DNA of 64,000 nucleotides from assembly GCF_001642475.1 (NCBI RefSeq), contig NW_019174009.1:1-64000 (forward strand), in the 5' to 3' direction. Made by a program: the position numbers and the translations under genes. Below are positions 44,445-55,664 of this stretch, piece by piece (positions within the stretch are counted from its first letter, which is position 1; each line of letters starts with the position of its first letter). The notes under the pieces were generated by a model. That model saw only the letters and a program-made list of their open reading frames with translations, was not told the DNA's origin and did not search any database. The stretch is from Fonsecaea monophora. Taxonomy: Eukaryota > Ascomycota > Eurotiomycetes > Chaetothyriales > Herpotrichiellaceae.

Positions 44445-46812
44445 TCAGGGCCTTGGCTTTTCGGAGATATCTATTTGACTGCTGTTTGGGGCTTCTCGAG
44501 GTCGGTTCCAAGTGCGCAAGTGGCCTTGAACAATGTGAATATTAGCCTGTTCGTCCCTTGCTCATACACATGAAAAATGCGCGCGTACCTTCGTTACACG
44601 TCGTGATAATGCAATCCTGTTCGAATGCGACACCACTCAGTGGATGATCATCTATCTTCTTGGACTGTCAATTGAATGTCAGTAGCCGTACCGTGCAAAA
44701 CTCTTGTCTGGCCGCATCTTTGCAGACCTACCATTACGGGGGGTAGTTGAGCCGTCCTTGCTCGGGGTTCAACAGCGTGGTTGAGAAATTCGGATTCGTC
44801 GACAGTGTCAGGTTGGACGAAACTTCCAGTCCGGTTTGAATCGGATCTGATTCGGTTCACGATACTTGTGCTCTCCGTCCGTTGTCGAAGGAGCGAGATC
44901 GAGGGAGATGAGATGCTCCCTCTAGTCCTAGCTGTCGCCTGTGTTCTGTGTAAGCATGCTGTCAAATCAACTTTGGGGTTTCATGGTAATCAGCTTACCC
45001 CTTTCGGACGATGAAGCATGCCAACACTAAAATCCCAAAGGAGGAGCTTGCAGTCATCGCCCACACTGCCAAAACGATATGTTCTCTCGTCGCAACGCCA
45101 TGGATCGAAGGCAACAGCCGTTACCCACGAATCATGTCCAGGACATCGAGCAATAATCTGACGTTCGGGTAGCGACCAAATAGTGACGAGGTCGTCTTGG
45201 CCTCCAGTGAGCACGTATTTGCCATCAGGCGACCAGCATACGCATGTGAACCCGCCGTAATAAGAAGAGTATATATCGGTCAGCCTGTGTAACATTAGTC
45301 TCACAAATCCTGAAAGGCAATGTGAGGAGTGATTGATTCCTCTGTGTACCTTTCTTGAGGATAATCTATTATCCGAAGATAACCATCATCGCCGACTACA
45401 GCGAGATGTTTATTGTCCGGCGAAAAGGAAAAGTCGGTGATGTTCTGGTTGGAAATTCGCCAGCAAGCTACTGGATTGGCCTTTTGATTTGACGAGTTCA
45501 CACTTTTGCTGATGACCAATGTGGACTGATCTTCATCTGGGATACTGATCGCTTCATCTACCAGCTCTTCCGAGACAAAGGGTGCATCTTCCTTCTCTTT
45601 GTCGTATACGATGAGTGTTCCGTCCATATGAGCCGCTAGGAAAAGATTCTCCGATCCAGGTATCCATCTAATCGTGGAAACGGCCGAGTTGTTGATGATC
45701 CCATTCTTGTTGATGCGTGCATACTTTTGCGATATTGGCTCATACCAGATAATATCGCTTGCAGAAGAACCCATAACAACGTCCATGTGCGTCGAATGCT
45801 TGGTCATGCTATTGACATCGTGACACAACATGTGAGCCTGCAGCGACCGATTAGTTGATACCAACACTGGCAATGGGATCGCAATGAGCTCCGCAAGCAT
45901 AACATGGTGTTGATGACGAGACAGTCACTTGCCTTGGTGAAGAGAATTTTGGTCATTGGGTCCTGTTTGGACCCTGAAGACAGATCCAGCCACTGAAAAG
46001 CCCGGTTGATGTTGACAAATGCAAAGGTCCCTCGCTGATCTCGTTCCTGAAGTTTCTTTGGGAGAGATTCGTGGGGAATGACGCGAGAGACGAATGAGGA
46101 ATTGCTCTTAATAATGTTGTTCTTGGGTTTTCGTCTCTTGAGACCATCTCTGCTGATGACGGGAGAGAGAGCAGCATTCCCTTCACCGAAGGCTTTCACG
46201 GTACTCGACTTATTGCTTCCATTTTGTGATGTCGCAAGGTTGCTACTATCGCTGCCCGTCTCTATTGATATCCTCGGCTCTTTCTCCACTTCTTTGATTT
46301 CTTTCAACTCCCTTGCGTCCTTGAGCTCCTTGGACTCTTTTGTTTCCTTTGAATTGTTTAATCCCAAAGTTCTCCAGCGCAAAAGACTGCTCGTCGCGGT
46401 AGTGGTTCTGTAGAGGTCTGGAGTGATTTGTTTCGGGCTAAGCGATACTAGAGACAATTTAACACCACTGGTGGGGGGAGCAACGTTGGTCGCGAGGGGA
46501 TTGGGATTGACGATGGGAGCTTCAGAAGGATGTGGTGGAGGGGTAGCGAGTTGTAGGTCGTCTCGTAAAACATATGTGCCTGCTCGTCTGTTACTAGATG
46601 TGTCGGTGGCAAAGGGGAGAATCGTAGCTACCTTCGCCAGCCTGAAATGTGTATTCGGGCCCTTCGCGAATGGTCAGGGTATTCGCAGTTTCAAGGGTTG
46701 TCGCGATTAAGCCACTGTTGATGGGATACCGCGGTGGTGGGGGAATCGCACTGCGCAGGAGCTATCAGCGGAAGCCAGGAGAATACGCAATGAGATCTCG
46801 AACGTACAACAT
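44445..46812 (-). CDS. creC: WD40 catabolite-repression protein CreC, eight exons
   Basis: CreC is the WD40 partner that stabilises the CreB deubiquitinase in carbon catabolite control. My exon model on the minus strand is 46812-46808, 46750-46632, 46579-45933, 45837-45350, 45284-44999, 44938-44732, 44664-44589 and 44524-44445, total 1908 nt, 635 aa; all phases agree. Exon 1 is just 5 nt (ATGTT). The join after FTKA uses a GC donor (AAG|gcaagt). The N-terminal part contains MFAIPPPPRYPINSG, LTIREGPEYTFQAGEG, and a Pro-rich ATPPPHPSEAPIVNPNPLAT segment. WD repeats follow: IIWYEPISQKYARINKNG, IRWIPGSENLFLAAHMDGT, FSFSPDNKHLAVVGDDGYLR, VCWSPDGKYVLTGGQDDLV and VAFDPWRCDERTYRFGSVGDD. A final strand GHLRTWNRP is encoded by the last exon. 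A Lys/Glu-rich insert (KETKESKELKDARELKEIKE) precedes the WD part. Confidence 0.93.
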
Positions 46813-47372
46813 GGTAGCCGAACACGAGCGCAAGAGATTCTATCACCGGCGCAAAAAGTGTCAAGGAAAGGAGAAGAAGGTACCGCGCAAGGCGAGGAGG
46901 TTGCAGTTGTACGAGGAGGAGAGTAGAAAATGCTGGGAATGGTGGAAGTGGAGGATTGAGTTTCGAGTTCAATCGTGACATCGAACGGGTTTGGGGGAGG
47001 CGGCAGGTCAAGGGGCCTGCCGACTTAACCCACTAACCTCTTCTCCGGGTTATCCCTCGAGGATTCAGTGGGTCTCGACCTTCTGATGCGGGGACCGTTG
47101 CGTTCGCCGACCACAATTCAGCCGAAACTGTTGATTGTCGCCGCAGCTGCCGGCGCCGCCATAATCAAATCATCTCAGAGTGTAGCGAGACACTAAATGC
47201 CAGATATATGCGCCGGGCTCTGCCGCAGTACAAAGCCTTGGGTTATGGCAGGACGATGTGATCCTTCACCCTCCGAGTATAGTTGCTCGAGTCTCTTTCC
47301 GCACAAGGTTGTTGACGGTTTGCGACCTCCTGATCAAAGATTCCAAGTAGCGAGTCAGTGTCTTGGAGGAAA
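46813..47372. other. Intergenic, about 560 bp
   Basis: creC promoter and the 3' end of the roadblock-type gene. Nothing else recognised. Confidence 0.5.
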
Positions 47373-47903
47373 TCAGATATCATCGGGCCACTTCATAACA
47401 GCCAGCTCTTCCCTTAGTATACCCGTCAGTTCCTGGCTTACAGCCTCGAGGTCTTCCCGAATTTTCTGTGTATCTCTGTCCTCGTCCTGAATATCACTCT
47501 CGCCCTCCTCTTCCTCTTCTGGATGACGTTCAATTCCGTTGGTCATCTGCGCATGCTCTTGAGACGACTCAGGACCATTCTCAAGGGACGGTTTCTGCTT
47601 CGGTTCGGGCCCTGTCACAGCCAGCAGCACATGATCCGCAACAGGCGCTATGACAGAGATGGCTCCCATGTTTTGTGCCTCAACCACTAGAACATCCTCC
47701 GACGCGACCGTGTAAGCTGCAGTCATGGTGGTAGATTGAGTGCGCATAGCTTTGATCGATGGCGTGGTATCCCTGTAGGCATATGCGAGTATTGATCCGT
47801 TCAGAGCAGAGACCATGAGGGAAGAGACATTTTCACTCCAATGTAGGGCTTCTCGTAACAGCGAAGATAAGCGATCAGAGTCCAGCAAACAGACTTGGGT
47901 CAT
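47373..47903 (-). CDS. Roadblock/LC7-domain protein, LAMTOR2 / EGO-complex-like
   Basis: A 176-aa protein. I start at MTQVCLLDSDRLSSLL, where an ATG in good context (caagATGacc) opens the domain, not at the longer frame to 48104. Residues 1-95 fit a roadblock/longin-like fold: an N-terminal helix, then LMVSALNGSILAYAYRD, TMTAAYTVAS, LVVEAQNMGAISVIAPVADHVLLAVTG. Such proteins (LAMTOR2/p14, yeast Ego3/Slm4 functional relatives) build the Ragulator/EGO scaffold that anchors Rag GTPases on vacuoles for TORC1 signalling. A long acidic tail (EEEEEGESDIQDED) and a terminal helix (about 150-170) are extra. Assignment to the complex is inferred from fold pattern and size, not proven. Confidence 0.75.
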   Translation of the reverse strand: MTQVCLLDSDRLSSLLREALHWSENVSSLMVSALNGSILAYAYRDTTPSIKAMRTQSTTMTAAYTVASEDVLVVEAQNMGAISVIAPVADHVLLAVTGPEPKQKPSLENGPESSQEHAQMTNGIERHPEEEEEGESDIQDEDRDTQKIREDLEAVSQELTGILREELAVMKWPDDI

Positions 47904-48389
47904 CTTGAATCGTGAAAGTAGAGCTGTTGTGGGTCTGGCGTTGGGTAGGGAAGTTCTCGAACGCAACCAGCGGAAATACTCGAACTGGATCACCCAGGCG
48001 CGCCCAGCGATGAAGTTGCAGAACATGCTTGGCAGCCTGGACTGCCCCAGCCTCCAGGTGCATCGAACGTCATCCGGGTCAATTATATTATTTTCACCTA
48101 CCACATTATAGGTTCATACCTACATACCTAGTAATACTATAATAAGCCACCACCACAACGACTGGCTGGGCATTAGTGCTGTACGTTTGTTAGTGATGAA
48201 ACATGGCACTGTCAAAGTCAATGCAGCAAACGTAGACCACTTCTCTTGTACCACCAAGCAAAGGTAGGGGTATATCTACAAAGTGATCAGAATGATGTTC
48301 GGATTCTAATACAGCTTTTGATGCAGCTACATGATGCCAGAAGTCAATTCTATATTTACCCCTGGCTGGGTTCAACTCTGGTGACATGG
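47904..48389. other. Intergenic, about 490 bp
   Basis: Spacer between two minus-strand genes. AT-rich stretch with repeated tacctac near 48118-48132; no gene recognised. Confidence 0.5.
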
Positions 48390-49451
48390 TTACAACCTTG
48401 GTCCAGGTTTCTGGATTTGAAGCGTGCCTTTCGAGGCCTGCGATATTTGACGACTCTTGTCGAATTCACGCACCACTATCTCACATCGAACTTCCCTGCA
48501 GAGTTGTTTTCTCCTATCTGGTGACAGTTTCTCGGCAAATACCAGTCCGCTGGCTCTTTCGACCGCTTCAAGAGGAACTTCGAAATCACTCAAGCTCTTG
48601 GAGTTGGGTATCTCAGCGTTGGGCAAGACGAAAGCGCCGAGGGCCACAGGTCCATTTGGGCTTTGGGCTGCCTCCTCAGCGAAGATGACTTTGAAAAAGT
48701 GGGTGGGCACGGCGACATTTGGGGGATTGCCAATCACTTCGTAAGAAACCCTCCATTTCCCATCCCGTTCGTCTTTTTTGGGCAAGTACAAGGGACCAGT
48801 TACCACTCGTACACTGGGGAATCTCTTAACCAGATCTCGACAGAATTCCTCAAAATGAGCCCAGTAATCTCGATTGAACCCCTCTCCAACTTGTGGGCAC
48901 ATATTGCTTAAGACGAATGTGGAATCCATGGCCTCTTGTGACCATTTCGCATCTGCTGCTGGAACCTGATGCCCCCTGTCGTACCCGCTGCGAAAGTAAT
49001 CGGAAAGTTTTGCTCGAAACATTGGCGGAATCGATAGATCCTCGTAAAACACGCTGTTCCGTCGAGATCCGTTGTTCAGCAGCAGAGACTGCGCCGTGAA
49101 ATGTTCTGCTACCCAATGAGGGTTCCGAGTGAACCTGTTAAAGGCAGAGAGATGAGAGGGTGTGGTCAAGGTATCGGCAATGGGGCCAGGAAATCCATAG
49201 CGGAGGATGCCAGAGGGATCGACGGGCGGGATGATGGCAGGAGAAGGAGGTTGGACCGGTACAGCAACTGGTACTGGGACTGGGACAGGGACCGGAGTGA
49301 GAGTTGAGGGTGCAGGTATTGTTGGTGTCTGATTCAATGTCCCAGTCGGTATAGTCTCATCTTTTCGGTGGCCAGGAAATAGTAAAGCCGTCAGCGACGC
49401 GCCTGCAAATGCAGACGTCGCTGCTATGATAGCAATAGTAGTTTTGGACAT
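48390..49451 (-). CDS. nuc1: Mitochondrial nuclease Nuc1 (endonuclease G family)
   Basis: A 353-aa DNA/RNA non-specific endonuclease of the beta-beta-alpha-metal type, normally in the mitochondrial inner membrane space and released in cell death. An N-terminal hydrophobic segment (IAIIAATSAFAGASLTALLF, residues 7-26) acts as signal anchor. A Pro/Val repeat (PVPVPVPVPVAVPV, about 53-66) and spacer lead to the nuclease domain at about 80-330. The active-site motif DRGH (158-161) within YDRGHQVPAADAKW holds the catalytic His. A metal-binding Asn is expected in the FNRDYW segment near 193. The C-terminal extension CREVRCEIVVREFDKSRQ is typical of fungal Nuc1. It is divergent from the zinc transporter gene, whose start lies 561 bp away. 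Confidence 0.95.
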   Translation of the reverse strand: MSKTTIAIIAATSAFAGASLTALLFPGHRKDETIPTGTLNQTPTIPAPSTLTPVPVPVPVPVAVPVQPPSPAIIPPVDPSGILRYGFPGPIADTLTTPSHLSAFNRFTRNPHWVAEHFTAQSLLLNNGSRRNSVFYEDLSIPPMFRAKLSDYFRSGYDRGHQVPAADAKWSQEAMDSTFVLSNMCPQVGEGFNRDYWAHFEEFCRDLVKRFPSVRVVTGPLYLPKKDERDGKWRVSYEVIGNPPNVAVPTHFFKVIFAEEAAQSPNGPVALGAFVLPNAEIPNSKSLSDFEVPLEAVERASGLVFAEKLSPDRRKQLCREVRCEIVVREFDKSRQISQASKGTLQIQKPGPRL

Positions 49452-50012
49452 GTACAGTTGTTGGCAGGCAATGTTGAAATCGTGCCATAAACAAACGCGT
49501 CTCTCAGATCGCAGAGATGGACTTTTGAGAGGAAAAGTTGAAACTGTTGGTTAGCATTGTGCTGTAGAGGCCAATCGGCAACGAGATCATAGGTGCCGCT
49601 CGCCAGATCTGCGTACCCCTGCGTTTGGCCCCGAGCGTGGTGGATTCCTGTACTCGCAGCTGAAGATGACAAGACCTGGGCCAGCCCCGACTGCATGGAT
49701 GATTTAGGCGGCCCATGATTCGCACCTCTCTCGCCCCGAGTTTCAACTAAACCCTATAGGTGCGTAGTCTTAAGGTCCTCTAAAGAAGTCCTGGAATGTT
49801 CGTCATCCCACTTGCTGTAACTGCGCTCGCGCCTCCTAATAAGGAGATACTTTCTCCAACCCGACATTCTGCGTTTCTCTTTCCAGCTTCGACTCTTCCT
49901 AAGGGACTTCAAGTATAGCATGAGCAATCTCTTACAACACTAACAGATCACATTGTACCGTACAATGCTATATTTTTGACCCTGCAACTCAAGAGGAGAG
50001 AATACGCGCAAG
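49452..50012. promoter_or_regulatory. Divergent promoter region, nuc1 and ZIP transporter
   Basis: A 561-bp spacer lies between the divergent start codons, with no supported open frame of its own. A regulatory role is inferred from layout only. Confidence 0.45.
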
Positions 50013-51666
50013 ATGGCAGTCGACAATGATACCAGAGGCTGGATTATGACATGCATCAGCGGCATTGGTAGACTGCAGATTTCTCCCAGACTGGACCTCA
50101 ACGGAAACTAATTCTGTGTCTTCATAGCATGTGTTATCGGCTCGTCGATCATCTGCATCGATATTGTAGCACGCCAGTTTCCAGTCTGGCGACACTTTTC
50201 GATATCCGAGAGTGATGGGTTTCTCTCTGCATCACTAAGCCTCAGCTTCGGGGTCATGGTACGTATGTTCTGGGTACTCAGCGATCTCCCGGTTGACCGC
50301 AAAACAGTTGTTCTCCGCCCTGTACTCGATGCTTCCTCAGTCGAAGACGTATTTCAAAGACGCGGGCTATTCGGCACGGGCAGCATCATACCTCCTGATT
50401 GGGTTGTTTTTGGCAGGTGTCATAGGCATTCAGATCTTCTCCCGCGCCCTGCATCATTTTATCCCATCACACGTTGTGGACTGCGATCATACTCACGACG
50501 AGGAGGAGGCCAAGAATCCCGAAGAAATGTCAGAACATGCGCAGGACGATGAACATACCAATGGCCTCCCAATATCCAGAACCCACTCCAGGCCGACGGA
50601 AGAGGAGGATGAGGATACACCTTTACTCTCACGAACCACAAGCGTTAGCCCCAAAAAGCCGCAGCATGAAAGGACAGAGGAGGAGGGATCAGCTCGCCAG
50701 CCTACATATCACACTGCACAGACCCACCGAAGGTCGTCGGCGATGTCTAGAACACTCTCGAGGACACTTTCGAAATACGTCGGGGGTCAGAAGGACAATT
50801 GCGACGAGAACGGCCCGTGCATGGGATTTTCGGACCCATGCGGCCAGGACTGCTTCAAGGCTGTACACAGGCGAGGCTCTGTGTTACCAGGACACGGCCC
50901 TTTCTTGCGCTCACCCACGTGGCGCAGCGGCACGACTGAAGCACGCGGCGGGTCGACGCTGGGAGAAATCGAAGAGAATCCATTGTCAAATGGGTCGACT
51001 CTAGGGCGTCATCCGACTGAGGACGCCGATACGGGGAGCTTGAAGCCGGAGTTGCACCGCACAAGGTCGTCAACACACCACTTCCACCATCCTCCCCACC
51101 AACATGCAAGCGTAGAGGGGTCCGAACGTCGGCTGTCAGAGCATTCACACGCTGGTGGATACGAACATCACCATCATGTTCCCACTAATGCATTCATGTC
51201 AATTGGTCTGCAGACTTCGTTAGCCATCGCATTGCACAAGGCACCGGAAGGCTTCATTACGTACGCCACCAATCACGCCAATCCTCAGCTTGGTTTTGCC
51301 GTTTTCATGGCATTGTTCATCCACAACATCACGGAAGGCTTCGCCATGTCCCTACCTCTATACCTCGCTCTTGGCTCCAGATTCAAAGCCATAGCGTGGT
51401 CGTCCTTCTTGGGTGGTATTTCACAACCACTCGGAGCTGCCGTTGCAGCATTGTGGTTTAAGCTCGCCAACAAGAGTAGCCTGGGTGCTCCAACTGAAGG
51501 GGTATATGGTGGCATGTTTGCCGTCACGTCGGGCGTCATGACCAGCGTCGCGTTGTCACTGTTCTCGGAAAGCCTGCAGCTCAGTCACAACAAGAACATT
51601 TGCATTGCCTTTGCTTTTTTGGGTATGGGTATTTTGGGCTTGAGCTTTGCGCTTACGGCGAAATAG
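50013..51666 (+). CDS. ZIP-family zinc transporter, Zrt3-like (vacuolar)
   Basis: A 514-aa ZIP transporter in three exons (50013-50067, 50128-50258, 50308-51666); introns of 60 and 49 bp, all phases agree. ZIP proteins move Zn into the cytosol; the Zrt3 class exports zinc from the vacuole. Early exons encode a TM segment (CVIGSSIICIDIV) and ESDGFLSASLSLSFGVM. The next TM is ASYLLIGLFLAGVIGIQIF. A long cytosolic loop follows, very rich in His and acid (THDEEEAKNPEE; HHFHHPPHQH; YEHHHH) and with a Cys cluster (CDENGPCMGF and SDPCGQDC). The C-terminal TM block carries the ZIP signature HKAPEGF and HNITEGF helices, then five hydrophobic segments to the end. The loop may sense or bind zinc. Assignment to Zrt3 rests on the early helices and loop type. 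Confidence 0.88.
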
Positions 51667-52717
51667 ATTCCTTGGGGAACTAAGAGCTGTCCAGTCAGTT
51701 CATCTTTAATCTCTGTATAATGCATCAATGAGTAATGACCAAAAACAATGAGGGCGTATTGGCGAATAGATCCCCAAAAAGAGTCACACGGTGGTTGGCC
51801 ACATTTCAACCTCATCACCATCAACCTCTGGCGGTGAAACAGGCGGCGTGGACAACAACAACATCAGCTTACAGATGTACTCGGGAAAGATGTTTCCTCA
51901 CTCAGCACATATGTTATCACAGATGACGATCTGTCGATGACTTTTATCCAGGCTTCCGTCATGCACCTTTGGTCGTACAACTTCAGCCTTGGAATGCCGA
52001 GCACGTGAGGATAAATTCAGGGAGAGGAAATGCGCCGAAAGAGGCTAGCGTGTGGATCTGTCTTGTCCGCCGAGCCGCCTTGTCGCCTTGCATATCACGG
52101 CCACACGGCCTTATTGCAGCTGGTTTATCAAACCACTGCTTGTCGATCCACTTAGTTATCACTCCGTCTCCCTAGATCGCAGGCTGCATCACTCAGATCT
52201 TACCAGCAACACACCGACTTGGCCCAGATTCAACATCCCACATACAGTGTTGCCTTTTACCAAGTTCAATGACTCATGACCAAGTCCAATCACTCCTCAC
52301 CTTCAGACCCCTGACGGCGTCTGCGCCTCTGGTTGCCTGGAATCCTTCGCAGGCATCAGTCTCCTTCTCCGGCACAATTCATCAACACTCCGAGCAGCAG
52401 CTTAGCAGCGTCAGTCAATGGACAGTAGAAACGATTCCAATTCATCTAGAGGTAATACCAGTTTGAGGAATTTCCGCCGTGAGTCAAGGTCCAATCCACT
52501 TGTGAGCCGGTGAGTTTTGTAGGCAACAGAAATCCTTCAAATGGTTGTCCGTCAAAGCTTGTCCGCCACAGGCGCTTCGTCGAAAATTGTATAAACCTGC
52601 CACCGCCGTCTTCAATCCGACTCGTAAAATCTCCCCTCAATCCATTCCACATTGCCCTTGTCAGCCCTTCAGTCGTGCCTTTTTACCTTTTCTGCTTCTC
52701 TTTCTCCAGCCGTCACG
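51667..52717. other. Intergenic, about 1.05 kb
   Basis: No supported gene. The last about 100 bp is pyrimidine-rich (ctttctccagccgtcacg) directly before the AAA+ ATPase start. Confidence 0.5.
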
Positions 52718-55664
52718 ATGTCTAAATCCGAGCAAGCCGCCTCCAAAGCTGGAGAGCGTGACGAAAACAGCAAACCTAAGGCTGAAGAGCCGAATCAGAA
52801 GAAGGAGGAGCAGGTGACGGAAGACAAGCCCAAGGGACCACCGGTAGCTAAGGGAAGTATCAACGAGGCCAAGGCGCTGTATTCGAAGAAGGATCAGGAT
52901 GGAAAGGACCAATGGGTGACGGAAGAGCCTGTCGACGTTGTCGAGGCCGCCGAGAACGAAGAGACTGCCAAATTTGCCTTTTTGGTCCGCAAACAGAAAA
53001 GCTACGACAGCCGCAAGGTGAGTTGGCGGGTTTGTTTGTCGTCTGACCACCACCCTCGTCAACAAATCTCGGGGCATGTTGAATAGAACGATCGCTCACA
53101 CAAGGCTGCAGAAATACGACATCCACTCGATCATTGTCCAAAGTCCTTGGCTCAAGAAGTCATTGGGTGTCATTCTCGAAGATTATCCCGGTATCACGAC
53201 CAATCTCGACCGACTTGTCTTTCGCGCCCCATTTCACCCATTCGTGCATCGATGGGATAAGCTCACGTCGCTCCTCGAGGAGGACAACTTTGAGGAGGAT
53301 ATCGCCCGGGCTCACCTCAAGCTCTTCCGTGACACTCTGTTCGAGGAACTCGAGAACGCCATCGCTGCCAAAATCGACCTGGTCAAGAACGAGGTCGTCA
53401 CCTTTGAATACCTCTGGACAATTTTTGAGCCTCAAACACTAGTGTACAGCATGTCGGATGGTAAGGAGTGTGTCTTCAAGCTCAACTCCTCAAGCAGAGT
53501 GACGGACTCGAGGCGCGGACTCGAACTTTTGCAACTGGAGGTCTGGTCCGTCGACTGGGACGGCGACAAGTTCGGACAGCACGTCACCTACCTGTCAAAT
53601 TACGAGTTCCCCGGCACCACACCCATCACCTCCCTTCAAGCATACCCGCTGAAATTCCATCCCGAAAAAGAGCAGCTGATGCTCCGACTTGTGGCGCGAG
53701 GAAAGCTCTTTGAGCGCCTCGCGGGATACCATTACAAAGCATATCGAGGAGTTGCTCTTGGATATGGCCGTTGTGGGATGATCCGACACAATGTCGAATC
53801 CCGAATCATCATCGACTGCGATGCGCACAACCGGTTTCTGCCCAACAACGCCGTGTACTTCAACTCGCTGTTCAAGTCCACCAACCAAATTAACGGCCTA
53901 TTGTCAGACGAGTCTGAGGAACAATCAGAACAATTCGATTTCGACGGCTTCTTGGACAACGAGTCAGACTACCTTGCTACGCCGGACTCGGGTGACGATG
54001 CGTGCAGCCCCAAGCATCGTCCGCTCACCATGGAAGAACTGCTCCTCGCCGTGCCATACGTGCGAGGTTATGCGCTGAAAACCAAGAAATGGGTAAGTCA
54101 ACACGCGAGTTGAACCGATGGCTCTGATAGTCTTCGTCCAGCCGTCCATCTCCTCTTTCATCCCCCGTTCCTGATACACAGGTCCTTCCTTCAATGCTAA
54201 TGGAGGTTGTGAAACAATGTAGCTCTGGTTCTATGTCGATCAGGTCGAGGAAATCAAGTTTGCCGACAACGCTTTCGCATCGCTAGTGCTGCCCAAGGAA
54301 CAAAAGTCGTTGATCCGCGCATTCGTCGAGTCTCAAGTCAAGTACAAGGACGACTTTGACGATGTCATTACAGGAAAAGGCCGTGGCATGATCATGCTTC
54401 TTGCTGGCCCTCCTGGGGTGGGAAAGACTTTGACGAGCGAGAGCGTTGCCGAAGACATGCGGGTGCCTCTGTAAGTTTAACGCCTTTGCGGCATCACAGG
54501 AGAGAAAACAAGGTCATTCGCAGGGAGCCCAGAGCTAACACGAGACTTAGCTACATGATGTCCGCCGGAGATCTGGGGCTGGATCCCTCTGGGATTGAAG
54601 AGTCGCTCAACCTGGTGCTTGACATGGTCAGCAAGTGGAATGCAGTGTTGCTGCTAGACGAAGCCGACGTCTTTCTCGAGGCAAGAAGCTCCAATGACCT
54701 CGAGAGGAACAAGATGGTGTCAATCTTCCTCCGTGTGCTGGTAAGTAGGCAACTCCGCCCCCAACGCTGCTCCCCTGGCACCCAGCCGACCCCATCATCC
54801 CCTCGCTCGGGCGCCATTGTGTTTCTTGAGAAACCGGTGTCAGCGCATTTGCCTGGCCAGGAAAACTTGAAAGTCCTAGACGAGCAGATCTTCGGTTTTC
54901 TTTACCAAGACGCGTGCGCCTTGGTTGTCCAACTCGGGCTGCGGGATTTGGGGTCCGCCGCACTTGTTTTGCACAACCCACCACAAAGCACCGGACATGC
55001 ATTTTCTTGCATTTCACCGTTATTTCTGAGACATGCAGGCTGATCAGATGGACAACGCTGACGGAATTGGCAGGAATACTATGAGGGCGTGTTGTTCTTG
55101 ACGACCAACCGGATCACGAACATTGACGAAGCATTCCACAGCCGCATTCATGTGACGGTCAACTACCCGAGCCTGTCAGTCGAGTCTCGCCGTCACATCT
55201 GGCAGACCTTTTTGGGGGCGGATCACCCGGTGAGCGGAAAAGACCTGGAGCGCCTCGCCCGGGTGGAGCTGAACGGGCGACAAATCAAGAACATTTTGAA
55301 GACGGTAGGTTCTTCCGCTTTTTCTCTTCGCAAACACAGGAAGAATGGGAAGACCCACCGCCCAAAAAATGGACGCAGATGGAGGATAAGTTTTCATTTT
55401 TGAAGGCCGGGAGTCATTTCTCGTTGTCCGATCAGAAATATCTGCCCTTTCCATTCTCATGGTTTTTCTCCCTTCCGTGAATCCGAATGATGCTAATACC
55501 TAGCCTACCTGCAGTCGCAAATGTTGGCACGAAGCGAGGGCACCACCAGCAGCAGCAGCAACCAGGAACCCACCAAGGGTGCGCAACGTGGACCAAAGGT
55601 GGAGTTGCGCCACATCGAGACGATCCTGGCCATTGAGCAGCGAGGCACGTCATGGCAGCCGTAA
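52718..55664 (+). CDS. AAA+ ATPase with large N-terminal domain (fungal type), six exons
   Basis: A 699-aa protein in exons 52718-53017, 53112-54092, 54223-54470, 54551-54740, 55074-55304 and 55515-55664, all phase-consistent. The first 100 residues are Lys/Glu-rich and disordered. Residues about 101-427 are a conserved fungal domain found in ATPases of unknown role (HSIIVQSPWLKKSLGVILEDY, FEYLWTIFEPQT, GYHYKAYRGVALGYGR). A single AAA module follows: Walker A GPPGVGKT (489-496), Walker B LLLDEADVF, sensor TTNRITNIDEAFHSRI, and an RRHIWQTFLG lid helix. The tail is basic and Ser-rich (SSSSNQEPTKGAQRG). Introns 4 (333 bp) and 5 (210 bp) are long compared with the others. I do not know the substrate; remodelling of protein complexes is the family norm. 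Confidence 0.88.
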
